This document shows positions 1-9,836 of a stretch of 64,000 nt of DNA, piece after piece (within the stretch, counting starts at the first letter, position 1; every line of letters begins with the position of its first letter). The stretch is taken from positions 1,175,501 through 1,239,500 of the forward strand of contig NZ_BDEL01000001.1 in assembly GCF_001685485.1 (NCBI RefSeq). The letters are read 5' to 3'. This stretch comes from Formosa haliotis (GTDB lineage: Bacteria > Bacteroidota > Bacteroidia > Flavobacteriales > Flavobacteriaceae). Both the position numbers and the translations under genes were made by a program. The notes under the pieces were generated by a model. That model did not search any database, was not told where the DNA came from, and was given only the letters and a program-made list of their open reading frames with translations.

Positions 1-988
1 TTATGGTTCTTATTTCAATAGGAAAATCAAAGAATACTGTAAGCTCATCCCAATTATTTTCCCAACTTTTAATGGCGTAAGAATATTTAGAATCCCATTT
101 AGTTTTGAAGTCATTTAAAGCAGCTTTTGCAGCTTCTTTTGTAGGAGCAGTATAGATTTGCTTCATGTCACGAGTAAATTCCTTTTTGTCCTTCCAGACC
201 ACGTAACGACACGAATTTCTTATTTGATGCACAACACAAATTTGAGTCGTTGATTTCGGAAAAATAGTTTTAATAGTATCCGTAAATCCATTTAAATTAT
301 CGGTAGCTGTGATAAGTATATCTTGAGTTCCTCGAGCTTTAATATCGGTTAAAACACTCATCCAAAAGGCTGAAGATTCATTTTTACCTAACCATAATCC
401 TAGGACTTCCTTTTTGCCATCTGTTCTCAGGCCTACTGCAATATAAATAGTCTTGTTTATGACTTTAGAGTTTTCCCTAACTTTAAATACGATGCCATCC
501 ATCCAAACAATTAGGTAAGTGGCCTCCAAAGGCCTGTTCCGCCAAGCAATAACATCTTCTGTAATCTTATCTGTAATCCTTGAAATAGTGGATGTAGAAA
601 TATTAAAATCGTACAGCTCACGTATTTGTTCTTCAATATCACTGTTACTCATGCCTTTGGCATAAAGCGATATAATAATATTTTCGATGCCTTCTGTTGT
701 ACTTTCTCTTTTCTTTACAATTAAAGGATTAAACGAACTATCACGGTCTCGAGGAACTTGAATCTCTGTTTCTCCTAAAACGGATTTTAATTTCTTTTTA
801 GTGTAACCATTTCGAAGGTTGGCTGCTTTGCTTTTTTTGTGCTTATCGTAGTCTAAATGGGCATCTAGTTCCCCTTCTAGTAACTTCTCAATACCACGTT
901 TGTGCAACTGTTCTAAAAAGGATGTTAGCTCTGGTGCATTCTTGAATTGTTTTAAAAAGTCTTCGTTTAATAAATCTTCTGGTTTCAT
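1..988 (-). CDS. IS256-family (Mutator) transposase, C-terminus cut by window edge
   Basis: DDE transposase that moves its own IS. I translated the minus strand from the ATG at 988: 329 codons are open to the edge with no stop. The N-terminal part has the family's zinc-finger-less leader followed by LRNGYTKKKL and VPRDRDSSFNP, the first catalytic Asp in WMDGIVFKV, the second in TDNLNGF, and the third acidic residue in KSWENNWDEL. The last visible residues FFDFPIEIRTI match the family's conserved block shortly before the C-terminus, so about 60-70 residues are missing. An A7 run near 831-837 is intact here. It looks like a functional copy, not a relic. Confidence 0.9.
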   Translation of the reverse strand, partial: MKPEDLLNEDFLKQFKNAPELTSFLEQLHKRGIEKLLEGELDAHLDYDKHKKSKAANLRNGYTKKKLKSVLGETEIQVPRDRDSSFNPLIVKKRESTTEGIENIIISLYAKGMSNSDIEEQIRELYDFNISTSTISRITDKITEDVIAWRNRPLEATYLIVWMDGIVFKVRENSKVINKTIYIAVGLRTDGKKEVLGLWLGKNESSAFWMSVLTDIKARGTQDILITATDNLNGFTDTIKTIFPKSTTQICVVHQIRNSCRYVVWKDKKEFTRDMKQIYTAPTKEAAKAALNDFKTKWDSKYSYAIKSWENNWDELTVFFDFPIEIRTI

Positions 989-1019
989 AAGTGTGTAAAA
1001 GTTAAAATTAATGAATAAA

Positions 1020-1052
1020 AAAATCTCAGATTAATATTTAACCTGAGATTTT
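1020..1052. terminator. Stem-loop between IS end and transposase start
   Basis: Ten-base arms AAAATCTCAG and CTGAGATTTT separated by 13 nt. It lies between the candidate terminal repeat and the transposase ATG. Such hairpins in IS ends often block read-through from outside; that role is inference. Confidence 0.5.
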
Positions 1053-1213
1053 AAAACTTACACAGTTTATGAGATACTACCTTAAAAATACAAACACAAG
1101 CTGTTTATAAAATAAACTTACTTTGGTTCTTATTTTAAATCTTATACCCTTTTGTTGTGCCCAATTAAAAAATTTCGTTACGTAACTTCATTCAAATTAA
1201 ATGATTGTATTTT

Positions 1214-1236
1214 TGATAGTATCAAATGATAGTATC
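1214..1236. repeat. Short direct repeat in a 505-bp non-coding stretch
   Basis: TGATAGTATC occurs twice, 13 bp apart (1214-1223 and 1227-1236). The stretch 989-1493 otherwise holds the IS end and nothing I can identify. It may be a small operator upstream of the DUF2071 gene or chance. Confidence 0.35.
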
Positions 1237-1493
1237 GAAAATGAAGCCACCTTACAAAAGTAAGCACAGTCTTTCTCGATACGGGAATTATTTATTAAAT
1301 TTAAAGTTCAAAACACGCAACTCAATCACACAATGAACCTAGTATTCCCATTGGTTCTTTGCTACAATTAAGAAGAAAAGATGACTTGAACATGTAATAA
1401 GACGTTAACTTCAAGACCGTATTAGTTCTCCTCTTTTTCTATCTTAAGGTCTTTAATACAAACTAAAAAAACACGTTGTAAGTAATTAAAAAA

Positions 1494-2249
1494 ATGAAAA
1501 TCCGAGAAATATTAAACAGCACAAAACATAGACCTTGGTCAATTCCAACTGAAAATTGGAAATTTTACCAAGAGTGGAATAATGCCATATTTCTTCACTA
1601 TCAGGTTGATTTGACCGACTTAAAAAAGTTTGTTCCAGACGCATTGGAAATTGACCTTTTTGAAGGTAAACCCTGGATTTCAGTGGTTGCTTTTACAATG
1701 GAAAGAATTAGACCAAAAAACTTACCTTCATTTTCGCCTATATCGGATTTTGATGAAATTAATATTCGGACTTATGTTAAGTCAAACAATAAAACTGGAG
1801 TGTACTTCTTGAGTATTGAAGGTGGAAAAAATTTATCTTGTAAAATCGCAAAAGGTATTTCGGAACTTCCGTATAGATTTTCAAATATCAAACGGACAGA
1901 CAAGATATATCAATCCCAAAATTCGGAATTTAACGACAAATTAAATATTGAGTTTAAAATTGGAAAGGAATTGACCGAGAAAACGGAGTTTGACAAATGG
2001 TTAACGGAAAGATATGCTCTTTTTCAAGACACAGACAAGGCGATAAACGAATTTGAGATCCATCATTTAGAATGGCCAATTAATGAAATTGACATCCTAA
2101 AATTGGAATTAAATTATCCAAGGTTTGAAAAATTATTAAACGAACACCCCAGCAAAATACATTATTCGAAAGGAGTAAAAGTTTTGGCCTGGGGGAAAAT
2201 TAAAAACAAAAAACCGGCCCCCAATTTGATAAAAACTTCAAATCAATGA
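1494..2249 (+). CDS. DUF2071 (YqjF-like) protein
   Basis: 251 residues with the hallmarks of the YqjF/DUF2071 family, whose fold resembles acetoacetate decarboxylase: N-terminal HRPWSIP and a WNNAIFLHYQVD segment, then VPDALEIDLFEGKPWISVVAFTM, then FDEINIRTYV and GVYFLSIE. No signal peptide, so cytoplasmic. The biochemical role of the family is not established. It ends 4 bp into the next reading frame (ATGA overlap at 2246-2249), so it is translationally coupled to the hydrolase downstream. Length is normal for the family. Confidence 0.85.
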   Translation: MKIREILNSTKHRPWSIPTENWKFYQEWNNAIFLHYQVDLTDLKKFVPDALEIDLFEGKPWISVVAFTMERIRPKNLPSFSPISDFDEINIRTYVKSNNKTGVYFLSIEGGKNLSCKIAKGISELPYRFSNIKRTDKIYQSQNSEFNDKLNIEFKIGKELTEKTEFDKWLTERYALFQDTDKAINEFEIHHLEWPINEIDILKLELNYPRFEKLLNEHPSKIHYSKGVKVLAWGKIKNKKPAPNLIKTSNQ

Positions 2250-2889
2250 AAGTAAGCCTAGTATTTGTAATTCTTTTTTACTCCACTTTGGTTACGTACG
2301 CTAACAAAAATGATGACCGATTTGTTTTCTTCCTTCACAACAGATTTTTAGAAGAACACAAATTGAATGAATCCCATCCCGAATTTGGGAGGACTGAATA
2401 CAAAGAAATTATTGCTGAATTAAAAAAGAAGGATTAAAAGTAATAAGTGAAAAACGGATTGGAAATGTGAACGCAAGAGATTACGCCATCGGAATTGTAA
2501 CACAAATTGACAGTTTAATTAAAAACGGAACAGAACCGAGTAAAATAACTGTGGTGGGAACATCAAAAGGCGGATATATAGCCCAATACGTGTCAACTTT
2601 AGCAAATAATCCAGATTTAAATTTTGTGTTTATTGCAAGTTTCAGAAATAACGACATTCAAGATATACCCGAAATCAATTATTGTGGGAATATTTTAACG
2701 ATTTACGAAAAATCTGATCCATTTGGAGTTTCAGCATTGGAGAGAAAAAAAACTTCTACTTGTAAAATCAAACATTTTAAAGAAATCGAACTGAATACAG
2801 GAATGCGACACGGATTTTTATTTAAACCTTTAAAGGAATGGCTTGAACCAACAATAAAATGGGCGAAAGCAAATTACAACATGAATTAA
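2246..2889 (+). pseudogene. Alpha/beta hydrolase, frameshifted at an A6 run
   Basis: Two reading frames make one protein. The first (2246-2437) carries a signal peptide (FVILFYSTLVTYANKN) and the start of the hydrolase (VFFLHNRFLEEH). It runs into a stop after the A6 run at 2422-2427. Adding one A gives LKKEGLKVISEKRIGNVNAR and joins the second frame, which has the nucleophile elbow GTSKGG (Ser nucleophile) and a late His in MRHGFLF. The joined protein is about 214 residues, normal for small secreted esterase-like hydrolases. The heptamer at the break reads A AAA AAG in the zero frame, the classical -1 ribosomal slip site. Substrate unknown. See the finding on six matching breaks. Confidence 0.7.
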
Positions 2890-2995
2890 AATTGATAAGT
2901 TACACCGTTATAAAACATGCTTAATTTAGTTCTTAACCCAAATTTTATGCCCCAAAACGACAAAATAATCCGACGATTTTTAAAACCTTTCAAAC

Positions 2996-3033
2996 TAAAC
3001 ACAGCTTTAGCCAAATAACTAAAGCTGTGTTTA
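2996..3033. terminator. Bidirectional terminator
   Basis: Perfect 15-bp stem TAAACACAGCTTTAG / CTAAAGCTGTGTTTA with an 8-nt loop, between the plus-strand hydrolase and the minus-strand DUF4625 genes that converge here. Confidence 0.85.
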
Positions 3034-3153
3034 AAATTGTGTTATACGTATATAGTAAGTTACTTATTAGGGTTAACAATAATTCTAATGGCCCGTATCT
3101 TTATTATTTTTTAACGTGTAACGTGGGGTAAAATTAAAACGTAATTTATAGTT

Positions 3154-3633
3154 TTATTCTACAATTTTAATATCAACAGAGGTTCTAGATTGCCATCCCG
3201 TTGCATCGGTTACCGAATAAGAACAGTGGTAATCGCCTGTATCCGCATCGCTAGGAATAGTTACAGTAATCTGTATTTCATAGCTTGTTACGGCATCTGC
3301 TATAGGGTAATTCTCGATAAAGATTAACGGGTTTACCGGAGTTTTTTTGTCGTCTAGTGCGCAATTTTCCCCTTGATCGTCATGTGTATGATGATCAAAA
3401 TTATTATGAATATCTAAACTGTACGCCGCCAAGGCCTGATTGTCTGTAACTCTAGCTTTAAAAATGTAGGTCTCACCTCTTTTAAGCTCTTCGCAAGATT
3501 GCGGAAATCCACCATCGTAATTAATGGTTATTGTAGGTTTTTCTTCATCTTTATCGATAGAATCGCTGTCGGAACAGGCGCCTAAAACTAAAAGTAGAAC
3601 GAATATATAATTGTGTTTTAGTAAAAATTTCAT
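3154..3633 (-). CDS. DUF4625 lipoprotein (single domain)
   Basis: 159 residues. Lipoprotein signal peptide ending LLVLGACSDS, then one Ig-like DUF4625 domain with His-rich spots (NNFDHHTHDD) and Cys residues (SCEE, NCAL, YHCSY). Last gene of the operon running from 7411. Its start is 53 bp after the stop of the two-domain paralog. A T7 run inside the gene (3342-3348) is intact. The His clusters and the neighbouring His-rich receptor suggest surface metal binding; this is inference. Confidence 0.7.
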   Translation of the reverse strand: MKFLLKHNYIFVLLLVLGACSDSDSIDKDEEKPTITINYDGGFPQSCEELKRGETYIFKARVTDNQALAAYSLDIHNNFDHHTHDDQGENCALDDKKTPVNPLIFIENYPIADAVTSYEIQITVTIPSDADTGDYHCSYSVTDATGWQSRTSVDIKIVE

Positions 3634-3649
3634 AGTCTTAAAATATAAA

Positions 3650-3674
3650 ACCGCATAGTAACTTACTATGCGGT
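3650..3674 (-). terminator. Hairpin between the two DUF4625 genes
   Basis: Near-perfect palindrome ACCGCATAGTAA / TTACTATGCGGT with a 1-nt centre, just after the stop of the upstream gene. It could attenuate transcription or set mRNA processing, lowering expression of the last gene. Confidence 0.6.
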
Positions 3675-3686
3675 ATAATTAAAATA

Positions 3687-4472
3687 TTAAGCTGTAATAT
3701 CTAAATGTGTTTCGTGCTCTACGATGTTACCATCTTCATCTTCAACAGTAATCGTTACATGGTACTCGCCTGCTGGAGCCGTTGCAGGAATAGCGATATG
3801 TTTATGAAATTCGGCTTCTGTTAACTCGTGGAATTCAGAATATACTTCTTCGTAATCCCATTCTACTTCTCCATCGCCCAATTCAAGACCATGAGCATGA
3901 ATATCGACACTAATGTTATGGATACCGTTTACCGCAGACACTAAAAATTCGGCATGAAAATCTTCTCCACGTTTTGCAGTTTCATCAATTTCGATATCAC
4001 TTAATGTAATTACATCCATAATGTCTAAATGACCATCAGATACGGTACTGTTTCCTAAAGCATCTACTACAATTAATTCTATATGATATTCTCCCGCTAA
4101 AATATCTGAAGGAATATCTACATGCACATGAAACGTTGGGTTAATAACTTGGTAAGACGCATCGTCGTACACCTGCTCAAAATCCCATACCACTTCATCA
4201 TCGGTATCTTCTAAATCGTGCGAATGTATTTCTAGTGTAATACTAGCTACTGTTGCTTCCGCATAAATATCGGCTTCCACATGAAGGTCCGATCCTTTAT
4301 AAACTACAGGATCTGTACTATGTTCACTCCCCTCCCCATATTCGAAATTGGTAATTTCAGGCGCATTAATGTCCGACCCATCGTCGTCGCTGCTACAAGA
4401 TTGAAAAAAGAATCCTACGGTAAGGATAATGGCTAAAAATTTTAAATTTGTTTTCATAATTTTTGTTTTCAT
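3687..4472 (-). CDS. Two-domain DUF4625 lipoprotein, His-rich
   Basis: 261 residues. Lipoprotein signal ending GFFFQSCSSD; the ATG at 4457 is an equally good start. Two tandem DUF4625 Ig-like domains, about residues 38-140 and 145-250, each with the same His-rich turn (LEIHSHDLED in the first, VDIHAHGLEL in the second) and the same FHVHVDIP / FHKHIAIP strand. The repeated His pattern is what one expects of a surface metal chelator. It lies 19 bp after the TonB-dependent receptor, so both are probably one transcript. Function not demonstrated. Confidence 0.75.
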   Translation of the reverse strand: MKTKIMKTNLKFLAIILTVGFFFQSCSSDDDGSDINAPEITNFEYGEGSEHSTDPVVYKGSDLHVEADIYAEATVASITLEIHSHDLEDTDDEVVWDFEQVYDDASYQVINPTFHVHVDIPSDILAGEYHIELIVVDALGNSTVSDGHLDIMDVITLSDIEIDETAKRGEDFHAEFLVSAVNGIHNISVDIHAHGLELGDGEVEWDYEEVYSEFHELTEAEFHKHIAIPATAPAGEYHVTITVEDEDGNIVEHETHLDITA

Positions 4473-4491
4473 AGGTGTTTATGTGTAATTA

Positions 4492-6863
4492 TTATTTAAA
4501 AGGTAATGTTACTGATAGTGATATATTTCTACCTGCTTCGGGAACGTCTATTAAACGATAAAAACTGGTGTGGTCGAAATATTTTGTATTAAAGACATTG
4601 TTTAATTTTACTCGCATTTCTAAAGGTGAATTGTTTTTGAAGACATCCAGTGCTGTTAAAAATGACATGTTTAAAAGTTGATACCCCTCTGTAACTTCTT
4701 CTGGAGGCACAATCTCGTCTTGTTTTGCGGTAATTCTATATTCGGCAATAAGCTGGGGTTTCATGAAAAACAACGCATTTTTAAATTGATAACGCGCTGA
4801 AAATAGCGTAGACAATGGCGGAGAAAACGGTATTGAAAAGCCTTCTTTTGGGCCACTAGTCTGTCTCGAATACACGTATTCTGCAGAAGCATCCAGCTGT
4901 AGGTTTTCAAAAAGTGTTGTACTTGCTCTAAGTTCTCCTCCTATTCTAAACACTTTACTTTGAGTGTACTCGTAAATTTGTAAAGTTTCGTAATACCTAG
5001 AAGTTGGATTTAAATAAATAAAATTATTGAAGAGATTAACAAATGGGCTTATCCCTATACTAAACGTTTTGGTACTATGATCGATATCTAAATCTAACTG
5101 GTAAGAGGATTCTGGATCTAAATCTAAATTCCCTTTTTCGTAACGGTACATGTGATAATTTACACCATCGGAAGCCAATTCGTTAGCCAATGGCATTCTA
5201 AAACTCTTACCAATATTCAGTTTATAGGTCGTGTTTTTATGAATATAACTCACTCCCGCAGACGCACTAAAACTACCAAAGTCTAAAGTTTTGTCTAATG
5301 CTCGTTGTGTGTAAACTTCCGAAATGGTGCCATCTGTATTGGTTACAGGAGTCGTATACCAGTCGTAATAAGCTTTAGTTTTTACAGTACCATAATCGTA
5401 ACGAGCCCCTGCCAAAACATGAAAATCTGGAGAAATTTCGTAAGTATCGAATGCAAATACACCGGCTGTAAAACGATTATATTCCGGAATTAAAAATCCC
5501 CAACCACCAATATTATTATCCTGATATTCTAGGTTTACCCCTAGTACAACATCATGGGTATCGTTTATATTAAAAGCATCTCTAGCATTTAAGGCGTAGG
5601 TATTTTTATTAAAATCACGCTCTAAAGTATTTGAAGGTTTTGGCATATAACCATGAGGAACAGGTTCTGAATGTTCTTCCCTATGATTATTTTGATACCC
5701 CAAATCGAACATAAGCGTATGATTGTCATGGGTTATGCTGGTATTATTAGTAATTTTAATATGATTTACCGTATGATATGGCAAATCGATATCCCGATTA
5801 GAACGATCGTAGTCAATATCCGAAACGATAACTTCTAAACCGTGGGCATTAGCGAAAAATCCGTTTTTAGCATTTACATTACTAAAAGTTGTTTCCGATT
5901 GTATGTTATCGTTAATATAACCTATGCTAACGCTAGCATTGGCTTCTTGTCCAGCCGTGTTTCTTAAGTTATTATCGTGTAATTCGAATATATAATTTTC
6001 GTAACTAATTTTATCTGTAGGCACTTTATAATCGGCATAATCCCGGTACGTTAATCGTGTGCGATAAAACCAATGATGTTTACGTCCGGCGATTCCTGCC
6101 GATACTCCAAACAAATCGTTATTACTTTCGGCTAACAAATTGACCTCTCCATTAAACGAATGCATTAATGGAATGGTGTTCGGCTTAATATCTACAACCC
6201 CTGCAATGGCATCAGAACCATAAACCAAAGAGGCGGGACCTTTTATAATTTGTATATTTTCTATACCGTATTGATCGATTTCTAAACCGTGGTCATTCCC
6301 CCATTGCTGTGCTTCATGTTTTACACCGTTTTGAACCACTGCTACACGGTTAAACCCTAAACCTCGAATTACAGGTTTAGATTGCCCAGACCCAATATTA
6401 ATAGTACTTACTCCCGGAATTTTACTCAGGGTTTGCATAAGACTATTCTCTCGGTTTTGCTCTAAAAATTCTTCAGAAACATCAAAGGATACCACAGGGG
6501 TTTCCATGAGTTCCCTTTTTTAGATTTACCATGAAGCTCAACTTCGTCTAGATTTGTTGTCGATTCTTCTAAATAAATAACAAGTTCTTTTAGTTCTGGA
6601 CAAACATCTATACTCACAACTTTAGGAGTATACCCCATACTCGATACGGTTAACGAGTATACGCCTTGTTTTACGTTTTTAAATGTAAAATGTCCAGAAC
6701 TAGAGGTTATAGAAAATAAATCTGAACCACTAATTGATGCCCCGTCTATAGGAAGCAAAGTGTTGGCGTTAAACACAGCTCCTTTTACTAAAAAGGTATC
6801 CTGTGCATACGCTATAGTGCATAGGCTAAAACATAACCACACACTAAGTGTTTTTTGAAGCAT
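4492..6863 (-). pseudogene. TonB-dependent receptor, metal-uptake type, frameshifted at an A6 run
   Basis: Outer-membrane receptor split in two frames. The first (6863 down) has a signal peptide (CFSLCTIAYAQ) and a carboxypeptidase-regulatory-like domain (VFNANTLLPIDGASISG). It goes out of frame at T6 6516-6521 on the plus strand. One extra base gives HGKSKKRELMETPVVSF and joins the second frame: plug domain (KPVIRGLGFNRVAVVQNGVK, IIKGPASLVYGSDAIAGVVDI) and barrel to the terminal SVTLPFK. Total about 790 residues, normal for the class. His-rich loops (EAQQWGNDHGLE, RKHHWF, NNHREEHSEPVPHGYM) resemble zinc receptors such as ZnuD. With the His/Cys-rich neighbours I infer zinc or another divalent metal as ligand. 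Confidence 0.75.
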
Positions 6864-6891
6864 ATTGAAATACTATAAGATTTGAAAAATT

Positions 6892-6909
6892 GTTCTCTAG
6901 AACGAGAAC
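6892..6909. promoter_or_regulatory. Palindromic operator candidate before the TonB receptor
   Basis: GTTCTC TAGAAC GAGAAC, perfect 6-bp arms around a 6-bp centre, 29 bp before the receptor start. A Fur/Zur-like repressor site would fit this place and the metal-uptake context, but the sequence is not a consensus I can match. Confidence 0.4.
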
Positions 6910-7093
6910 TATTATTTAAACCTATACATAGTTTATTAGTGCAGAATCGGTAAGTTATATTATTATGGGAACTGTATGGTAAATTTGCTTTATTATCAAT
7001 ATACCAAGGTATATCAATACAAAAAGGCAATACATAACAGTTTATATTCCGAGACCATATAAACTAAAAAAATTCTAAAAATGTATAGGAAAC

Positions 7094-7411
7094 TTATAGT
7101 AGTGCAGGCGGAGGTCTAGAAAAGAGCTCATCCGTATTAATAGTATTAGAATGAATATAATTGTAATACTTTCTTAAGTCTTGTGTAAACACATACTCCT
7201 TAACTTCGAACGAAAAATCTATGAAATCTGGAGTTATAGCAGGTGTAAGATTTATAGTTGTAGCATGATCGCAGATTACGCAATGTAAAGCGTGGTCGCT
7301 ATCCTCAACATCATGAGCGTGAGAAAGGGCATGCAACCCAACCATTTTCATTGATAGAAAAAGGATTAGGAACACATACGTAATACTATTTTTAGCTCGA
7401 CCTGTTCTCAT
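7094..7411 (-). CDS. Small His/Cys-rich membrane protein, metal-operon type
   Basis: About 105 residues from the ATG at 7411; a longer frame begins with GTG at 7447 but the ATG start gives a proper positively charged n-region (MRTGRAKNS) before the hydrophobic segment. After the segment comes HALSHAHDVEDSDHALHC and a CVICDH motif, a clear metal-ligand cluster on the periplasmic side. Small proteins of this look commonly precede His-rich TonB receptors in Flavobacteria; I infer a sensor or chaperone for the imported metal. It leads the receptor gene by 230 bp. Confidence 0.55.
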   Translation of the reverse strand: MRTGRAKNSITYVFLILFLSMKMVGLHALSHAHDVEDSDHALHCVICDHATTINLTPAITPDFIDFSFEVKEYVFTQDLRKYYNYIHSNTINTDELFSRPPPALL

Positions 7412-7510
7412 TAAAGGGCAAAGGTAATAATATATTGAAAATTTCACTAGACTTTAGTGTTAAAACAATTAAGCTTTTGGAATACCGGAGCAGTTATTCA
7501 AATAAAGAAA

Positions 7511-7557
7511 ATTGTTGAATCATTTTACACAAAGGCCTGGTAAATCGATTCAACAAT
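7511..7557. terminator. Terminator after manA
   Basis: Perfect 11-bp arms ATTGTTGAATC (7511-7521) and GATTCAACAAT (7547-7557), loop 25 nt, with T-rich flanks on both strands. Terminates manA on the minus strand. Confidence 0.65.
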
Positions 7558-7597
7558 TCTTATTTTTTTTACAGAACACGAAGTTCTCGCTTTAATT

Positions 7598-8569
7598 CTA
7601 ATAATAGACTTCTAATATATTCGCATGGGTCGATTCTAATTTAACCGATGTAATAGAGGCTGGCAAAAACAGAGTTTCGCCCGTTTGCACAGTGTACCTT
7701 TCGTCTTGAATAATAAGGTCTACTTGCCCCTCCACACAAATATAAATAACAAAGGAATCTAAAGTTGAATAGTCTTTAGACACGCTACTGCTTACATTTA
7801 AAATATTCGTTTTAAAATACGGAGAATGCACTAAAACATTAGTATCATTATCTGGAATATGATATGCTGTTTTATATTGTTTTTCAACACTATAATCTAT
7901 AACATCTACCGCTAAATCTGTATGTAATTCTCTTTTTTCTCCTGTGGTAGCGTCTACGCGATCGTAATCGTAAATGCGATAAGTGATATCCGAAGTTTGT
8001 TGAATTTCAGCCAACAATACGCCTGCTCCTATAGCATGAATACGACCTGTAGGAATATAATAAGTATCCCCTTTTGTTACCGTATCATGATTAAGAACAT
8101 CTAAAATTTTACCCGATTCTAAAGCCTTCACATAAGACGCTTTATCAACTTCTTGATTAAAACCTACAATAAGTTCTGCGTCCTTTTCGGCTTCCATAAC
8201 ATACCACATTTCATTTTTTCCGAAAGAATTATGACGAATTTTGGCAATTTCGTTACTAGGATGCACTTGAATAGAAAGCGGTGTCTTAGCATCTATAAAC
8301 TTAATTAATAGCGGAAACTCTGTTCCAAAACTATCATAAACAGATTGCCCAACAACATCGCCTTTAAACTCTTCTATAAGTTCTTTAATAGTTTTTCCTG
8401 CCAAGGGGCCTTCGCTTACTACGGTTTCATCGCCTTTAACATCAGAAATCTCCCAAGATTCTCCAATATGGTCTTGGTCGTAAGATTTTCCTAAAACCGT
8501 TTTTAATTTATCTCCTCCCCAAATTCTATATTTAAAAATGGGAGTAAATTTTAATGGATATAATGTCAT
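7598..8569 (-). CDS. manA: Class I mannose-6-phosphate isomerase
   Basis: Cytoplasmic zinc enzyme interconverting mannose 6-phosphate and fructose 6-phosphate. 323 residues, the usual length of the short bacterial form. The zinc ligands are visible: Q101 and H103 in LSIQVHPS, E120 in GKNEMWYV and H178 in PTGRIHAIG. The N-terminal KYRIWGGDKL and ESWEISD blocks also fit. It sits just beyond the terminator of the KduI/KduD operon and has none of the shared PUL operators, so it may be a housekeeping gene, or it may serve mannose metabolism linked to polysaccharide use. Confidence 0.92.
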   Translation of the reverse strand: MTLYPLKFTPIFKYRIWGGDKLKTVLGKSYDQDHIGESWEISDVKGDETVVSEGPLAGKTIKELIEEFKGDVVGQSVYDSFGTEFPLLIKFIDAKTPLSIQVHPSNEIAKIRHNSFGKNEMWYVMEAEKDAELIVGFNQEVDKASYVKALESGKILDVLNHDTVTKGDTYYIPTGRIHAIGAGVLLAEIQQTSDITYRIYDYDRVDATTGEKRELHTDLAVDVIDYSVEKQYKTAYHIPDNDTNVLVHSPYFKTNILNVSSSVSKDYSTLDSFVIYICVEGQVDLIIQDERYTVQTGETLFLPASITSVKLESTHANILEVYY

Positions 8570-8587
8570 GTTACTTAAATTTGAAAT

Positions 8588-8622
8588 AAAAAGGTTTCAA
8601 AACATCATTTTGAAACCTTTTT
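8588..8622 (-). terminator. Terminator of the kdu operon
   Basis: Perfect 15-bp stem AAAAAGGTTTCAAAA / TTTTGAAACCTTTTT with a 5-nt loop, just after the DUF4861 gene. Confidence 0.9.
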
Positions 8623-8644
8623 AAAATACTGTAATATAAATGAT

Positions 8645-9835
8645 TTATTGAATGCTAACTTCTAAAGGTGTATTTACTTTCTTGGAAAATGTGTTAAGAT
8701 GTTTTTCCCAGGCTGCTTTTGTTGAATATTGCCCAGATTCTTTCCATGCAAATCCGGCGTAGTACACCGCTTTGTTGTTATGCACTTTAAGTTGTGTATA
8801 TAAATTACTTCTGTCTGGCATACTAGTTAAATAATAGTCTGAAGCTACCATATCTGCTTTGTTTGCTGCAACAATTGCGGTACCCAACTCAGAATCGAAG
8901 TATTGAGATTCCCAGTATGAAATCCAACCATTTTGCACTTGCTCTGTGATTTCTCCTTTCTTATCGTGTAAGGTTAGTCCAACAGATAAAACATCGGTTC
9001 CTGTAACCTCTATTTCAAATTTTGAAAAATTACTACCGTAATCTAAAGATATGTGTTTGGTTTCGGTAATCTTGTTTCCATTAGCATCCCAATCGGCATA
9101 TTCTAACACAAAACTTGTTCGTATTGGGCCTGTAGTGATGGTTTTATAATCGGTAAAGTTTTTAGAGATATAATAACTAGTATCTACTTTTACCGCAGTA
9201 CCTCCCACACCACGACTAGAACCTACATGAAAATTATCTAAGCCTTCACCATGATCGATATGGTAAAATCCTGGATCCTTATCATTGGCAGCATACCATT
9301 TATTGATAATTGGGTATTCTACTTTCTTTAACCAAGCATCGATACCGCTAGATAAGGTTCCTCCTGCTACAGAATCTTCTACCATTTTTTGGGCAACCGG
9401 ACCATAAGTTCTAAAGGCAACTTTGTTGTTTTCCCAAGCGTAATCATCGGTGCGTTCTGGCACGAAACGTGAATAGCAATACGCTGTATCTTCTTGCTTA
9501 GTTTGACCTTCTTCCACAACAAGTTCATACTGCTTTTCTGATTTTGAATCCACTTTTGGCTGAAACAACAAGACATCAGCTGTACCGTCTTGGTCTTCGT
9601 CTACAAATTGAGAAGGAACTATCGTTTGTGTTGCTTTATCTCGGATCACCAAATTTTCAAAGCGTTCGCCTTCATTTAAATGAATGGCCGATTTTGAAAT
9701 CTCTACCGTTTCAAATTGTCTTGGCAGCTCTAAACTATTTTTTACCGTGATAAGCGTTGCTTCTTTCGTTTTTGATTCACAACTCATCATTAAAGAAATA
9801 GCAGCGACACAAGAGTATAATGCTATAGATTTCAT
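8645..9835 (-). CDS. DUF4861 lipoprotein
   Basis: About 396 residues from the ATG at 9835, one base after the kduD stop; a longer frame would overlap kduD and spoil the lipoprotein signal (MKSIALYSCVAAISLMMSCES). The mature part is a DUF4861 protein, a family that occurs beside pectin- and uronate-degrading genes; the middle has PIINKWYAANDKDPGFYHIDHGEGLDNFHVG and the C-terminal half is a beta-sandwich-like region. Its reaction is not established. Being exported and co-transcribed with KduI and KduD, it may act on an unsaturated uronate product in the periplasm; that is inference. Confidence 0.75.
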   Translation of the reverse strand: MKSIALYSCVAAISLMMSCESKTKEATLITVKNSLELPRQFETVEISKSAIHLNEGERFENLVIRDKATQTIVPSQFVDEDQDGTADVLLFQPKVDSKSEKQYELVVEEGQTKQEDTAYCYSRFVPERTDDYAWENNKVAFRTYGPVAQKMVEDSVAGGTLSSGIDAWLKKVEYPIINKWYAANDKDPGFYHIDHGEGLDNFHVGSSRGVGGTAVKVDTSYYISKNFTDYKTITTGPIRTSFVLEYADWDANGNKITETKHISLDYGSNFSKFEIEVTGTDVLSVGLTLHDKKGEITEQVQNGWISYWESQYFDSELGTAIVAANKADMVASDYYLTSMPDRSNLYTQLKVHNNKAVYYAGFAWKESGQYSTKAAWEKHLNTFSKKVNTPLEVSIQ

Positions 9836-9836
9836 A

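Larger units (their letters stand above)
1..1083 (-). mobile_element. IS256-family insertion sequence, one end only
   Basis: Contains the 5' two-thirds or more of an IS256/Mutator transposase and its outer end; the rest lies beyond base 1. A candidate terminal inverted repeat is at about 1056-1083, reading outward-in as AGGTAGTATCTCATAAACTG and on toward GTGTAAGTTTT. The opposite end is not in the window, so the repeat and any target duplication cannot be confirmed. Confidence 0.75.

Noticed and set aside
2890..2995. Second IS end or attachment site similar to 1120-1165
   Set aside because: The similarity is only a few short AT-rich words and no inverted terminal repeat or target duplication is visible.
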